Source of the DNA: Oscillatoria nigro-viridis PCC 7112
GTDB lineage: Bacteria > Cyanobacteriota > Cyanobacteriia > Cyanobacteriales > Microcoleaceae
Direction: 5' to 3'
Assembly (NCBI RefSeq): GCF_000317475.1
Contig: NC_019729.1
Span: 2,494,501 to 2,558,500, forward strand
DNA: 64,000 nucleotides
Both the position numbers and the translations under genes were made by a program. Under the pieces are notes generated by a model that saw only the letters and a program-made list of their open reading frames with translations, did no database searches and was not told the DNA's origin. Below are positions 9,082-17,768 of this stretch, piece by piece. How positions within the stretch are numbered: the stretch's first letter is position 1; every line of letters begins with the position of its first letter.

Positions 9082-9296
9082 AAGGAAGAATAAAAAAGAG
9101 CCTATTTGATGCGTGTCCTCACTTTAATCGCAGATTTTAGCCTGAGTCTTCTGAGAGTGAGCCATCAATTTTGCTATAGTTGCAAACAATCCTGGACTTG
9201 GGCGTGAGACGTTCGGCGATATCGGTCGATTTGCGATCGGTCGAACACTGAGAAATGACGCTTATTGCAGGTTTGAGCCTTTAGTATTGCAGGTTG

Positions 9297-9956
9297 CTAC
9301 ATATCCCTGCTAGTTGGTTTAAAATTTTGCACAAAATTCATCCACCGCTGAACATTAGAACCGGTGATGTCTAAAATCGGAATAGAATAGACATCTGATT
9401 CAGGAGGGCCGCCCTCGGTATCTTTGGCAATGCTTGTGCGTTCTGGCTTACCTAAGCCGTAGGTTGAAGCCGTTTCGCTAGCTAAACTACAGGGAATTCT
9501 AAAGTTTCCCATGCGAATACTTCCATTACCTGCTAAATAAACCCATTCATAACCGGAAACGCCTCTAAACTGCTGGCACAAAAAATGGGAAGTTTCAAAC
9601 ATTTTGGCAAGATGAACATCGTAGAAACGAAGCTTGCCACCGTAAGCCGGTTGAGTTGTATCTCGATTCGGTGCAGTAAGTTGCATGAGGACAAAGCCTC
9701 CCCTAGCTTCTGTCCCACCATACTGAATGCTCAGCGGCACCTGGGTGCTATTTTGAGCCTGGATGATGTTAACCTTTTGAGTAAATTTAGTGCTGTCAGC
9801 CTCAGCACTAGGTTCGCTACCCAAGTAAGTAGGAGCCGAAAAAGCTAGGTTTGCAGGCAGTAATATAATCGCACAGGTCATTAGTTTTGCCAAATTGTGA
9901 CGCTCTGCTTTTTTGGCGATCGCGTATGTTTTACTTAGCACAGTTTTACTTAGCAC
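9297..9956 (-). CDS. hypothetical exported protein
   Basis: 219 residues, no family recognised. A hydrophobic stretch near residues 25-40 (MTCAIILLPANLAFSAP) with an AFSA cleavage-like end indicates export; the preceding 20 residues repeat LSKT twice and may be a mis-assigned extension, with the internal ATG of MTCAIILL as an alternative start. The mature part is polar and contains two cysteines near the middle (HFLCQQFRG and FRIPCSLA) that could pair. The C terminus includes VYSIPILDITG. It is divergent from the 10094 gene across about 140 bases. Confidence 0.55.
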   Translation of the reverse strand: MLSKTVLSKTYAIAKKAERHNLAKLMTCAIILLPANLAFSAPTYLGSEPSAEADSTKFTQKVNIIQAQNSTQVPLSIQYGGTEARGGFVLMQLTAPNRDTTQPAYGGKLRFYDVHLAKMFETSHFLCQQFRGVSGYEWVYLAGNGSIRMGNFRIPCSLASETASTYGLGKPERTSIAKDTEGGPPESDVYSIPILDITGSNVQRWMNFVQNFKPTSRDM

Positions 9957-10093
9957 AGTACGATCGGAGGTGATTGGCGTGCGATCGAGTTGGGGTTGTG
10001 GGAGTGGTGGTTTATCATAGGTTTTACGATCGAGGATGAGATGTGCTGATTTGCAGGTAAATTAAGGGTTAACAGAACCTGAGAGTATTACTT

Positions 10094-10723
10094 ATGAGAA
10101 CACGCCGGCTAGTAGCCTTGATGGTCAGTTTAATAATTCTTGGTTCCTGTTTACCAATTATTGCACAACAATCTAAACGATACCCAACTGAGAATGAATT
10201 GCAGCAATTAATGAATCGGTTTCGCAATTTTGTGGCTTCGCCGTCGCCCGGAAATCGTGATTTTTATATTCGAGATCGCCGCAATGAAACTGAGACTCAG
10301 AAATTGCAAGCGTTTGTTAGAGCTTGGTTGCCAGTTAATCCTGATGTAGCACCTTTTCTCGGTCAATGGACGGCACTAGAAGAAACTCAAAACATTTACC
10401 CTTCTACTCTTAAAGGTAAAGTTTGTATTATAGAAACTTTTATTCCCACAGAAAATGACAGGGGGATAAGTTTTGTTCAAGGAACTATCTCGGGAAAATC
10501 CATCAAAACCACTAATTTTGCCAGTCTCATTCAACAAGGCAACTATTTAGGAGTAGCTTTTATTAATACTAGCAATAATCAACCTGGTATCTACGAATAC
10601 GCTTGGCCTAAACCGCTAGTCGATCCAGCTAAATTAATGAGTTCCCTTCCCCCAGCGGATAGAAATCGGTTGCTTCAACAATTTAAAGAAGCTGGTTGTA
10701 GTGATACTTTACCAAAGAGGTGA
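10094..10723 (+). CDS. hypothetical exported protein, possible lipoprotein
   Basis: 209 residues with a signal peptide (RTRRLVALMVSLIILGSC). LGSC at residues 16-19 could be a lipobox, otherwise cleavage after IIAQ is likely. No family recognised. The mature part has FRNFVASPSPGNRDFYI and AFVRAWLPVNPDVAPFLGQW, which look like a compact secreted domain. The stop TGA overlaps the ribosome-binding site of the next gene, whose ATG follows 4 bases later, so the two secreted proteins are probably coproduced. Confidence 0.65.
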   Translation: MRTRRLVALMVSLIILGSCLPIIAQQSKRYPTENELQQLMNRFRNFVASPSPGNRDFYIRDRRNETETQKLQAFVRAWLPVNPDVAPFLGQWTALEETQNIYPSTLKGKVCIIETFIPTENDRGISFVQGTISGKSIKTTNFASLIQQGNYLGVAFINTSNNQPGIYEYAWPKPLVDPAKLMSSLPPADRNRLLQQFKEAGCSDTLPKR

Positions 10724-10727
10724 TGAA

Positions 10728-11099
10728 ATGATTAGAGTTATGAAAAGAAGCTTGCTTGTGCTGGCTATCATCTCCTTTATTTCTGTCATAGCTTTGCCTG
10801 TTAAGGCTACAGAAACTAGGTGTGGATGGTTGCAAAATCCCACACCTGCAAATTGGTATTTAAGAGACAGAGATGGCACTTGGGTTATTTCCAGGCAAGG
10901 GGGATATCAAGCCGAAGGAATGGATAATATTCCCAGTGACGAAAAGGAATATGTCAGAACCAATGGTTATTACGGATATGGTTGTGCTTGTTTAGAGGTA
11001 GCAACAGATACCAATCGGATGAGGATTATCACGATTCAAGGCGGTGAAGCATTACCACTCTCGACTTGTCGCGAAGATCCAAATTTGCCAAAAGAATGA
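10728..11099 (+). CDS. DUF4087-family secreted protein
   Basis: Start set at ATG 10728, with AGAGGTGA just upstream; an earlier in-frame codon would fall inside the preceding gene. The 123-residue product has a signal peptide (KRSLLVLAIISFISV, cleaved after KATE). The mature domain shows the DUF4087 signature I remember: ETRCGWLQNPTPANWYL, RDGTWVISRQGGY, YGYGCACLEV and PLSTCREDP. Four cysteines are conserved and probably form disulfides. Function of the family is unknown. It is the second gene of a two-gene unit with the exported protein ahead of it. Confidence 0.8.
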   Translation: MIRVMKRSLLVLAIISFISVIALPVKATETRCGWLQNPTPANWYLRDRDGTWVISRQGGYQAEGMDNIPSDEKEYVRTNGYYGYGCACLEVATDTNRMRIITIQGGEALPLSTCREDPNLPKE

Positions 11100-11115
11100 A
11101 ATTAAAGTTATGACA

Positions 11116-11391
11116 ATGTGCGATCGCTGCATCCTATGTGCCTACCTACCCCTAGATAATATTGAATATAATACCTAAAATATTACTCAAAACATAGAAT
11201 ATAATACCGAAAATCAAAATCAATTACAGGATGATCCTTCTCAAGAAAATACTTCGTCTGGGTGTGGATTTATCACAGCACTGATAATAATGTTTTTTGG
11301 TTTTGCTTCTTTTAATTCAAATAAAGACCGCTACGATCGGCATCAATATGACCACCCATCAGCACAACCATATAATTACCCTCCTCAATAA
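11116..11391 (+). pseudogene. small membrane-protein ORF interrupted by an in-frame stop (tentative)
   Basis: ATG 11116 opens a frame that reads 20 codons to TAA 11176-11178 and then continues open in the same frame to TAA 11389-11391. The second part encodes NTENQNQLQDDPSQE, a hydrophobic segment ITALIIMFFGFASF and a Tyr/Pro/His-rich tail ending in PYNYPPQ. The stop lies in a local duplication: IEYNT is coded on both sides of it. Either a nonsense mutation or a duplication broke a small single-helix membrane protein, or translation begins inside at a non-ATG codon. Codon composition is very AT-rich. Confidence 0.3.
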
Positions 11392-11447
11392 ATTTCGTTT
11401 TTACGATCGCATCGATCGCGCGATCGCTCAAAATTAAAAATGTAAAA

Positions 11448-11951
11448 TTAAAATTGTACCGATCGATAACACAGCGCAATCGTCAGCGAAGCCGATGCCG
11501 CCAGCGCCGCAGCCGTCCGAACATGATTCCAGAACGTCCATTCGGTAAGGTATCTAGCCCATAGGCCCGCACCGTCAGCGCTGCTGGGCTCGACAGTCGC
11601 CAGCGCATCATTTAGCGGCACATTGAACGCGATCGTCACTCCTACAGTACCGACAAGATAGAGCAGGCTGCCAAGGAGTAAGTAAGCTGCACCGGGTTGA
11701 TGCCACTTTAACAGCGAGGAGATAGCCAGAAAGATGCAAGCTGCAGCCGTTCCGAATAGCGCCGTCATAAATAACGGATTAATCGCCGTTATATTGATGG
11801 CTTGCATGGCGGCAATACCCTGTGCTGGTTGGAGTCGGGCAAGGGCTTTCATCACAAACGTCGAGAAGGCGAAGAATACTCCAGCCATCAGCCCGCAGCC
11901 TAGTGCCGAGAAAAGCTTCAATGTGACAAGCGAGTAGTCAACCATTGCCAT
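11448..11951 (-). CDS. DUF1772-family membrane protein
   Basis: 167 residues with four hydrophobic segments. Features of DUF1772 (anthrone-oxygenase-like family) are visible: MAGVFFAFSTFVMKAL in the first helix region, MQAINITAINPLFM, FNVPLNDALA and WNHVRTAAALAA. The function in bacteria is unknown. The start MAMVDYSL is preceded by CCTCC on the reverse complement, a good ribosome-binding site (AGGAGG). GC content is higher than in the neighbouring spacers. No operon partner. Confidence 0.85.
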   Translation of the reverse strand: MAMVDYSLVTLKLFSALGCGLMAGVFFAFSTFVMKALARLQPAQGIAAMQAINITAINPLFMTALFGTAAACIFLAISSLLKWHQPGAAYLLLGSLLYLVGTVGVTIAFNVPLNDALATVEPSSADGAGLWARYLTEWTFWNHVRTAAALAASASLTIALCYRSVQF

Positions 11952-12278
11952 AAAACCTCCTGCGAATTACTATCCAATGCCTTGTTAGTGCATTGTGTCC
12001 TTGCATTTTCAACCTTGATATTGAGCCGAGAAACTTGACGTAAAGCGGACAGGGTACAAAGCAGACCGCAAATAAAAGTTAAGTTTTCAACCACTACCCT
12101 GCTCTTATGAAGAGCTAAAGGCAATCTAGCAGAGACTTAAGGACTAAATCACGTACAACTAAAAAACTGTGGCTGAGTTTGATTGTCAATGCTATACTAC
12201 TTCGTAGTAGCTAAAAGCTTAGGAATTCCAGCGCTCCCTGCTTGACAAAAAACAAGTGTTACTATTCAAACTTAGCAC
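11952..12278. other. intergenic region without a gene
   Basis: About 327 bases between the DUF1772 gene and the SGNH pseudogene. A short palindrome TACTAC-TTC-GTAGTA is present near 12198. I see no conserved coding potential, RNA gene or convincing promoter. Confidence 0.5.
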
Positions 12279-12675
12279 TCGTTGACTCCGACATCAATCA
12301 TCACTAAATCTGGTTTCTTAGTCGATCGCATCTTTCTGGAAGCGCGCTTGCATATCAGTCGCCTTGTTACCGCAGATTCCGGCGTTGACGATTGCGATTT
12401 GGCGATCGGGATAAAGAGCCTTCAGATAGCGTTGCAGCAGCCAAACGCAACCTCCGGGGTATTTCCCGGCCTCGGTGATGCTGTCGCCCACTGTCACAAT
12501 TTTGCGCTTGCCGGCGATCGCGTTCTGGATTTCTGGCGGCGGCGTTGCTTCGGATATGGATTCTTTAAACACGGGAATTAAGGAGTGAGGAATGTTGAAG
12601 GCAATAATAGCAGCAATTACGGCGAGGGCAAGCCTGATTAACACTTGCCTCAGCCGGGATTTGGGACGGGGCGAT
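12279..12675 (-). pseudogene. truncated duplicate of the SGNH hydrolase gene
   Basis: Near-identical at DNA and protein level to the first half of the gene at 8230-9081: membrane anchor, VGDSITEAGKYPGG, and the block ending KATDMQARFQKDAID. After that codon an in-frame TAA and a one-base insertion break the frame; DNA similarity continues to about 12279 (the MINVGVND-coding region) and then stops, so the catalytic Asp/His end is missing. The N-terminal coding part has been replaced by a sequence containing CCCTTCGGGATAGC, which resembles a cyanobacterial palindromic repeat. Partial duplication followed by decay is the simplest reading. Confidence 0.85.
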
Positions 12676-12883
12676 TCCCTTCGGGATAGCTGCGCTTGAC
12701 GCGCATCTGCAGACCTTATGCAGTTCTTTACTAAAAGTCTCACTATTTATGTTTGCAATAATATTATCCATTTTGGGTTTTTTTGTCACTTATTTCAATA
12801 AGTCAGTCCTGGACGAACCAAAAGCTGGTTTGGACGCCAAATCCGAAGTTATAAGCCTTAAGGCATAAACCTGGTTGTTGACC

Positions 12884-13026
12884 GAAAGCATCCGGGATAC
12901 AAGCCCCCGGATTCATCCGTCCAGAAATAAAAAACCTGTATCCGATAAAGGAACCCCCTAATTTATCTCGCGCAAGTCAATGCTTCAATTCTAAAATCTA
13001 AAATCTAAAATCTAAAATCTAAAATC
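12884..13026. repeat. 140-bp dispersed repeat, copy 1
   Basis: Begins GAAAGCATCCGGGATAC and ends in four AAAATCT heptamers. A copy with only a few mismatches lies at 17258-17393 in the same orientation. It contains a tight hairpin CGGAT-TC-ATCCG and a longer pairing between GGATACA and TGTATCC, so its transcript would fold. It carries no ORF. Confidence 0.85.
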
Positions 13027-13228
13027 GATTGACCCCGCCTGCGTAACTTGTACAGGTGAAATTACTGAGGTTTTTGTCGCCCTCATCTGCCCGTGTAATT
13101 GCCATCACAAAAAAAATCGCCAAATGTCACATGATTTCTGCTACTTACAGCACAACTTTAGAAGGTAATCGCGGTTTATAATAATATTGATTAGTTCAGG
13201 AAACAAGTTTTCAGGCGAGGTTAAAGCA

Positions 13229-13471
13229 ATGGTAGCAAATTCAAATTTTTTATATCCTCAAACTCGCTATTACGGTGAAGTAAAGCCAGAAAATTTGGTG
13301 TTTAATGCGAATTTACAAGAGTTTTCTCAGCGAGTGGGTTACATCAGTTCCTTGACATCGAACGGTAAAATCTCTGTGGAACAGGCATTTACTCAGATCC
13401 AAACACTGTGGGAACAGGTGGAAAAGTCGAAAAAGCAGTTGGGAATTGGCGAAAATCCATTTTCAGCTTGA
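13229..13471 (+). CDS. conserved cyanobacterial small protein (DUF7219-like)
   Basis: 80 residues from ATG 13229, with GAGG 8 bases upstream; the frame extends to 13187 but without a better start. The sequence FLYPQTRYYGEV, FNANLQEFSQRVGYI and the helical C-terminal half (EQAFTQIQTLWEQVEKSK) matches a small soluble protein family widespread in cyanobacteria, which I remember as DUF7219. Function unknown. It is a single gene, followed after 106 bases by an RDD-family gene on the same strand. Confidence 0.75.
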   Translation: MVANSNFLYPQTRYYGEVKPENLVFNANLQEFSQRVGYISSLTSNGKISVEQAFTQIQTLWEQVEKSKKQLGIGENPFSA

Positions 13472-13577
13472 ATAATTAGCGGTTGGCTTGGAAGTTGAGT
13501 TACGCGCCATTGATGCCGATCGATTATTCCACAGCTTAAGATGAAAAAGTAGCTAGTGGCGATCGACCTTTTTGCCT

Positions 13578-14111
13578 ATGAGTTCCGATTTAGTACCCCT
13601 CCTTCCCAAAGTATCAGTCGGCCGCCGCGCAGCGGCCTTCTGCATCGACGGAATCGCAGTTTGGCTGCCCAGTTTGCTTCTGGGCAATAATGCGATCGTC
13701 CAAACTATATTTTTTGTCCTGCTGTGGCTGATCCTGCGCGTAGCCATCGTCAGGAAAAACCAAGGTCAAAGTCTCGGGCGCTGGGCCTTGGACATGAAAA
13801 TTGCCGATACAAGATTCCAACGGACTCCCGGAGCGCAAGAACTGTGCAAGCGCGAGGCATTGCTGGGCCTTTGCGCCGCCTTAGCCTTTGCAGGTATACG
13901 GGGACTCACATCTACCAACGCCGCCGTCTTGCTGCTGATGCTGCCCCTGGCGATCGACTGCAGCGTTGCCCTCACATCTGCCGAAAGATTTCCCCAAGCT
14001 TTCCACGATCGCATCGGCGGGACGATCGTCGTCGGAACCCGCCGCGGCTACTCCCTCGACATCAAAGTTAGAAGATTGCTTGACCAAGTGCAGAGCAATG
14101 TGAGACGATAA
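13578..14111 (+). CDS. RDD-family membrane protein
   Basis: About 177 residues, starting at ATG 13578 (a TTG two codons earlier is possible). The RDD signature is seen as VGRRAAAFCIDGIAVWL near the N terminus, with the Arg and Asp residues that name the family, and GQSLGRWALDMKI after the second helix. Around four hydrophobic segments. RDD proteins are integral membrane proteins, and some have been linked to ion exchange; the role here is unknown. It precedes rpmG by 38 bases on the same strand and may share its transcript. Confidence 0.8.
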   Translation: MSSDLVPLLPKVSVGRRAAAFCIDGIAVWLPSLLLGNNAIVQTIFFVLLWLILRVAIVRKNQGQSLGRWALDMKIADTRFQRTPGAQELCKREALLGLCAALAFAGIRGLTSTNAAVLLLMLPLAIDCSVALTSAERFPQAFHDRIGGTIVVGTRRGYSLDIKVRRLLDQVQSNVRR

Positions 14112-14149
14112 TAAATTGTGTTTAAATTAGTCGAAATTTATTTAGAATT

Positions 14150-14338
14150 ATGGCTAAAGGCGTCCGCATCATAATTACTCTAGAGTGTACTGAGTGCCGT
14201 ACAAACGCGAGCAAACGCTCAAAAGGCGTGTCTCGGTACACCACCACCAAGAACCGTCGCAACACGACGGCGCGGCTGGAACTCAAAAAGTTCTGCCCCC
14301 ACTGCAACAAGCACACTGCCCACAAAGAGATTAAGTAG
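14150..14338 (+). CDS. rpmG: 50S ribosomal protein L33
   Basis: 62 residues, typical length for bL33. [16 protein letters not shown] opens the protein, and the two CxxC pairs (CTEC and CPHC) mark the zinc-binding form. [10 protein letters not shown] is the rRNA-contacting stretch. It is part of the large subunit near the E site. Together with rpsR 294 bases downstream it forms the rpmG-rpsR pair common in cyanobacteria and plastids. The 14339-14632 spacer holds AAAATCT-type short repeats only. Confidence 0.97.
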   Translation: MAKGVRIIITLECTECRTNASKRSKGVSRYTTTKNRRNTTARLELKKFCPHCNKHTAHKEIK

Positions 14339-14632
14339 CGATTAGTCATTAGTCCTTAGTCATCAGTCATCAGTTGTTGGCAATTGATATTGACCCGCCC
14401 AAAAACGGGTAAAAGCCCCCGACAATCCTGAGTAGAGAGCGCAAAATTTTAGACGGAGGTTCAAGCTCCAAAATTCATTGGTGGAGTAAATCTAAAATCT
14501 AAAATCTCAAATCGACTGACCCGCGAAAAGCAGATAACTAACAAATGCTTTACTGACGGCTAGCAACTAACGGCTAATAACTAAAAACTCACAATCAACA
14601 GTCAACAAACAACAGTAAAAAAACAACAAACC

Positions 14633-14848
14633 ATGACATACTTTCGCCGGCGCGTTTCGCCCATCAAACCAGGAGACCCGATCGACTACAAAGATGTCGA
14701 TTTGCTCAAAAAATACGTCACAGAACGCGGTAAAATTTTGCCCCGCCGGATTACCGGTTTGACGGCAAAACAGCAGCGAGACCTGACGAGAAGCATCAAA
14801 AGAGCAAGAATTGTAGCTTTGATGCCCTTCGTAAACCAAGAAGGTTAA
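14633..14848 (+). CDS. rpsR: 30S ribosomal protein S18
   Basis: 71 residues, typical bS18. [21 protein letters not shown] and [20 protein letters not shown] are the conserved core that binds 16S rRNA and S6 in the small-subunit platform. It lies between rpmG and the exoribonuclease gene on the same strand, so ribosome and RNA-turnover genes are grouped. The start is the ATG preceding TYFRRRVSP. Confidence 0.97.
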   Translation: MTYFRRRVSPIKPGDPIDYKDVDLLKKYVTERGKILPRRITGLTAKQQRDLTRSIKRARIVALMPFVNQEG

Positions 14849-15161
14849 CAGGATTTGGGATTTTGGGTTTTAGATTTTGGACTGGGAATAAGACTTGCGC
14901 GAAAAAAACGTCTTTCTGTCATTAAGAGTGCAGCAAGAATGCAGCGAAAAAATCGCGAAATAGGGTTAAGAGTCGCCGCAGCGCAAGTCTTAATCACAAG
15001 TCAAAAGTTAAAAAACAAGCAAGAAGAAAGAACAACTTTTGAGATTTTAACTTTCACAATTGACCCGAAAAATTGCCAATATCCAAAATCTAAAATCGCA
15101 AGCTCGAAACTCGATAAGTGGCTACTGTAAAAATCCAAAATCTCAAATATAAAGCTGGCAA
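14849..15161. other. spacer between rpsR and the exoribonuclease gene
   Basis: About 313 bases. It contains TTTTGGGTTTTAGATTTTGG-like low-complexity sequence and AAAATC heptamers. An open frame here (14855-15130) is a by-product of that low complexity: it has no ribosome-binding site and no family-like sequence. Confidence 0.5.
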
Positions 15162-17168
15162 GTGGAGAAGGGAACGTTAGTAGAATTTAGAGTGCACGGC
15201 GACCGCCGTCTGGCAGTTGCCGATCGCCCCGACGGCAAGAAAAACTGGGTGGTGGTAGACGAAAACGGTCAACCGCACAGCATACCGCCCAAACAAATCA
15301 CCTACGAAGTAGTCGGAGAAACTTACAAACCATCCGATATTCCCAAATTTCTCAAAGAAGTAGAAGCATACTCAGATCCGTCGAGTTTGGAAGTTGCTTG
15401 GGAACTCCTAGTCGGTGACGGAGAAACAGCAGATCCCGAATCCCTGGCAATGCTGCTATTTTCTGAGAGTAGTCCGGCCCAGTGTTACGCGGCTTACTGT
15501 TTGCTATCAACAGATAAGCTGTATTTCAAACAAAAGGGCGATCGCTACGAACCGCGATCGGCCGCCCAAGTAGCCGAAATCAAACACCAGCAAGAAGTAG
15601 AACAGCAGCGACACCAAGAATCCCAAGGATTTTGGGATCGAGTCAAACAGCGGCTGGCAGGAAAAAATGTAGATTGGGAACACAGCGATCGAACTCGCCT
15701 CGATGCCCTAGAACGCTTTGCCATCCTCGGAGAAGAAGCAACGCACCGCACCCCAGCCTTAGAAACTTTAGCCAGCTTGCAACGGTCCGAAAACCCCGAA
15801 GCAGCATTTGGCCTCCTAGTCGATCTCGGCCTCTGGAGTACCCACGAAAACCTGTTTTTGCGGCGCAGCCAAATTCCCCTACAATTCTCCGCAAAGGTAT
15901 TAGAAGTGGCCCAACGCTGCCTAGAAAATCCCCCAACCGACTCCGACACAAATCGTCTCGATTTAACTCACCTCAAGGTTTACACGATCGACGACGAAAG
16001 CACCACCGAAATCGACGACGGCCTCAGCTTAGAATTCCTCGAAAACGGGCAGCAGCGGATCTGGATACACATCGCCGATCCCACCCGCTTGCTTTCCCCC
16101 GGAGACGAACTCGACCTCGAAGCCAGAAAGCGCACCACTACGGTTTACCTGCCCACGGGAATGATCCCCATGTTTCCCCCAGCTTTGGCAACCGGGCCGA
16201 TGAGTTTAATTCAAGGCAAAGAGTGCAGCGCCCTCAGCTTCAGCGTCACCTTAGACGAAACCGGCGCGGCTCAAGATTACAGCATCCACATCAGCACCAT
16301 AAAACCCACCTACCGCTTAACCTACGATGACGTAGACGAAATGCTGGAGTTGGGAATCGAAGCAGAACCGGAAATAGCAGCGATCGCCTCTGCGGCAAAA
16401 CTGCGCCAAAAATGGCGGGAAGCCCAAGGCGCAATCAGCATTTTCATGCCCGAATCCGTCATCAAAGTCAACGGCGACGACATCAAAATCTACGTCATCG
16501 ACGACTCCACAGCCCGGATGCTAGTAGCCGAAATGATGATTTTAGCCGGCGAACTAGCCGCCCGCTACGGTCAAGCTCACAGCCTGCCCATACCCTACCG
16601 CTATCAGCCACAGCCCGAACTTCCTCCCGATGAAGAACTGCTGGCCGTTCCCGCAGGCCCCGCCCGCGCTTGCGCCGTGCGCCGGTGTATGCCCCGCAGC
16701 GAAATGGGCCTCACCCCCGGACGCCACGCCGGCTTGGGTTTGGAATTATACACTCAAGTTACTTCCCCGATCCGCCGCTATACCGACTTGCTGACTCACT
16801 TCCAAATCAAAGCCCACCTGCGGGGCGAACCACTGCCTTTTTCCGCTGAAGAAATACAGGACATTGTGATGTGTCTCGGCACCGCAGTTAAAGAAGCATC
16901 CACTGTCGAACGCCAAACTAACCGCTATTGGGGATTGGAATATTTGCGGCGCAACCCAGACGAAGTTTGGGAAGCTTTAATGCTGCGCTGGCTGAGGGAA
17001 GACAGCAATCTCGGATTGATTTTATTGGAAGAGTTGGGTTTAGAATTGGCAATGCGATTTGGTCGATCGGTCGAAATAGGCGATCGGCTAGAAGTCAAAG
17101 TCACCCACTGCGATCCGCGATCGGATGTCATTAACTTCCAAGAAATGATATTTGAAGCCGCACAATAG
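15162..17168 (+). CDS. exoribonuclease, RNase II/RNase R (VacB) family
   Basis: 668 residues from GTG 15162. An N-terminal OB-like region (GTLVEFRVHGDRRLAV) precedes a central spacer and the RNB catalytic domain from about residue 265. The active-site motif is TIDDESTTEIDDGLSLE, where clustered Asp residues bind Mg2+, followed by IWIHIADPTRLL. The later TSPIRRYTDLLTH motif is also diagnostic. A short S1-like end (IGDRLEVKVTHCD) closes the protein. It degrades RNA 3' to 5' in the cytoplasm. It is shorter than E. coli RNase R, as expected for the cyanobacterial form. Follows rpsR on the same strand. Confidence 0.92.
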   Translation: MEKGTLVEFRVHGDRRLAVADRPDGKKNWVVVDENGQPHSIPPKQITYEVVGETYKPSDIPKFLKEVEAYSDPSSLEVAWELLVGDGETADPESLAMLLFSESSPAQCYAAYCLLSTDKLYFKQKGDRYEPRSAAQVAEIKHQQEVEQQRHQESQGFWDRVKQRLAGKNVDWEHSDRTRLDALERFAILGEEATHRTPALETLASLQRSENPEAAFGLLVDLGLWSTHENLFLRRSQIPLQFSAKVLEVAQRCLENPPTDSDTNRLDLTHLKVYTIDDESTTEIDDGLSLEFLENGQQRIWIHIADPTRLLSPGDELDLEARKRTTTVYLPTGMIPMFPPALATGPMSLIQGKECSALSFSVTLDETGAAQDYSIHISTIKPTYRLTYDDVDEMLELGIEAEPEIAAIASAAKLRQKWREAQGAISIFMPESVIKVNGDDIKIYVIDDSTARMLVAEMMILAGELAARYGQAHSLPIPYRYQPQPELPPDEELLAVPAGPARACAVRRCMPRSEMGLTPGRHAGLGLELYTQVTSPIRRYTDLLTHFQIKAHLRGEPLPFSAEEIQDIVMCLGTAVKEASTVERQTNRYWGLEYLRRNPDEVWEALMLRWLREDSNLGLILLEELGLELAMRFGRSVEIGDRLEVKVTHCDPRSDVINFQEMIFEAAQ

Positions 17169-17257
17169 GATTTGAGATTTGAGATTTTGGATTGCAAAAA
17201 TCTGTGTTGAAGGCTGAAACTGAGGATAAATCTCCTTTTTAGTCGAGTTTCTGACGC

Positions 17258-17393
17258 GAAAGCATCCAGGATACAAGCCCCCGGATTCATCCGTCCAGAA
17301 ATAAAAAACCTGTATCCGATAAAGGAACCCTCGAATTTATCTCGCGCAAGTCAATGCTTCAATTCTAAAATCTAAAATCTAAAATCTAAAATC
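17258..17393. repeat. 140-bp dispersed repeat, copy 2
   Basis: Begins GAAAGCATCCAGGATAC, ends in AAAATCT heptamers, and is nearly identical to 12884-13026. It lies 90 bases after the exoribonuclease stop. A separate hairpin (CCCCCTTGTC/GACAGGGGG) follows at about 17418-17440. Confidence 0.85.
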
Positions 17394-17490
17394 GCGCAAT
17401 CGATTTACCCCCTCGCATCCCCCTTGTCAAGGACAGGGGGGTAAAAAAGATGATGGTTTCATATCTAGTCCTGTAAAATAATGGTAATTC

Positions 17491-17556
17491 TGGTCGGAGC
17501 CAGTTCACCCCCAATCTGTAATATCAGCCAGAAATCCCGTAAACCCGCCCCGACCA
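17491..17556. repeat. palindromic intergenic repeat
   Basis: Arms TGGTCGGAGCCAGTT and AAACCCGCCCCGACCA pair imperfectly around about 35 bases. Same general family as 294-357. The rest of the 17169-17768 spacer contains the 140-bp repeat, a CTGTGTCCTCTGCGGTG tract also seen near 5425, and AAAATCT heptamers; no gene is seen. Confidence 0.65.
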
Positions 17557-17768
17557 AAATATGGTGGTCGATCGACTGGACATGATATTCAATCCAAGAC
17601 GAGTCATACTTTTGACGTTAAATTGACACGCTTTGCTATCTCCTCTCTTCCTCCGTGTCCTCTGTGTCCTCTGCGGTGAATAAAAAAAACTTCAGCATTC
17701 TAAAAATTGGAAGTTTTTACCCCAACCTAGCAATCTAAAATCTAAAATTTAAAATTTAAAATCCCAAA

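Noticed and set aside
11918-12124. 68-residue open frame overlapping the DUF1772 gene start
   Set aside because: No start context, overlaps a well-supported gene and has no recognisable sequence.
14855-15130. 91-residue open frame between rpsR and the exoribonuclease gene
   Set aside because: Built on low-complexity TTTTGGGTTTTAG sequence, no start context, no recognisable domain.
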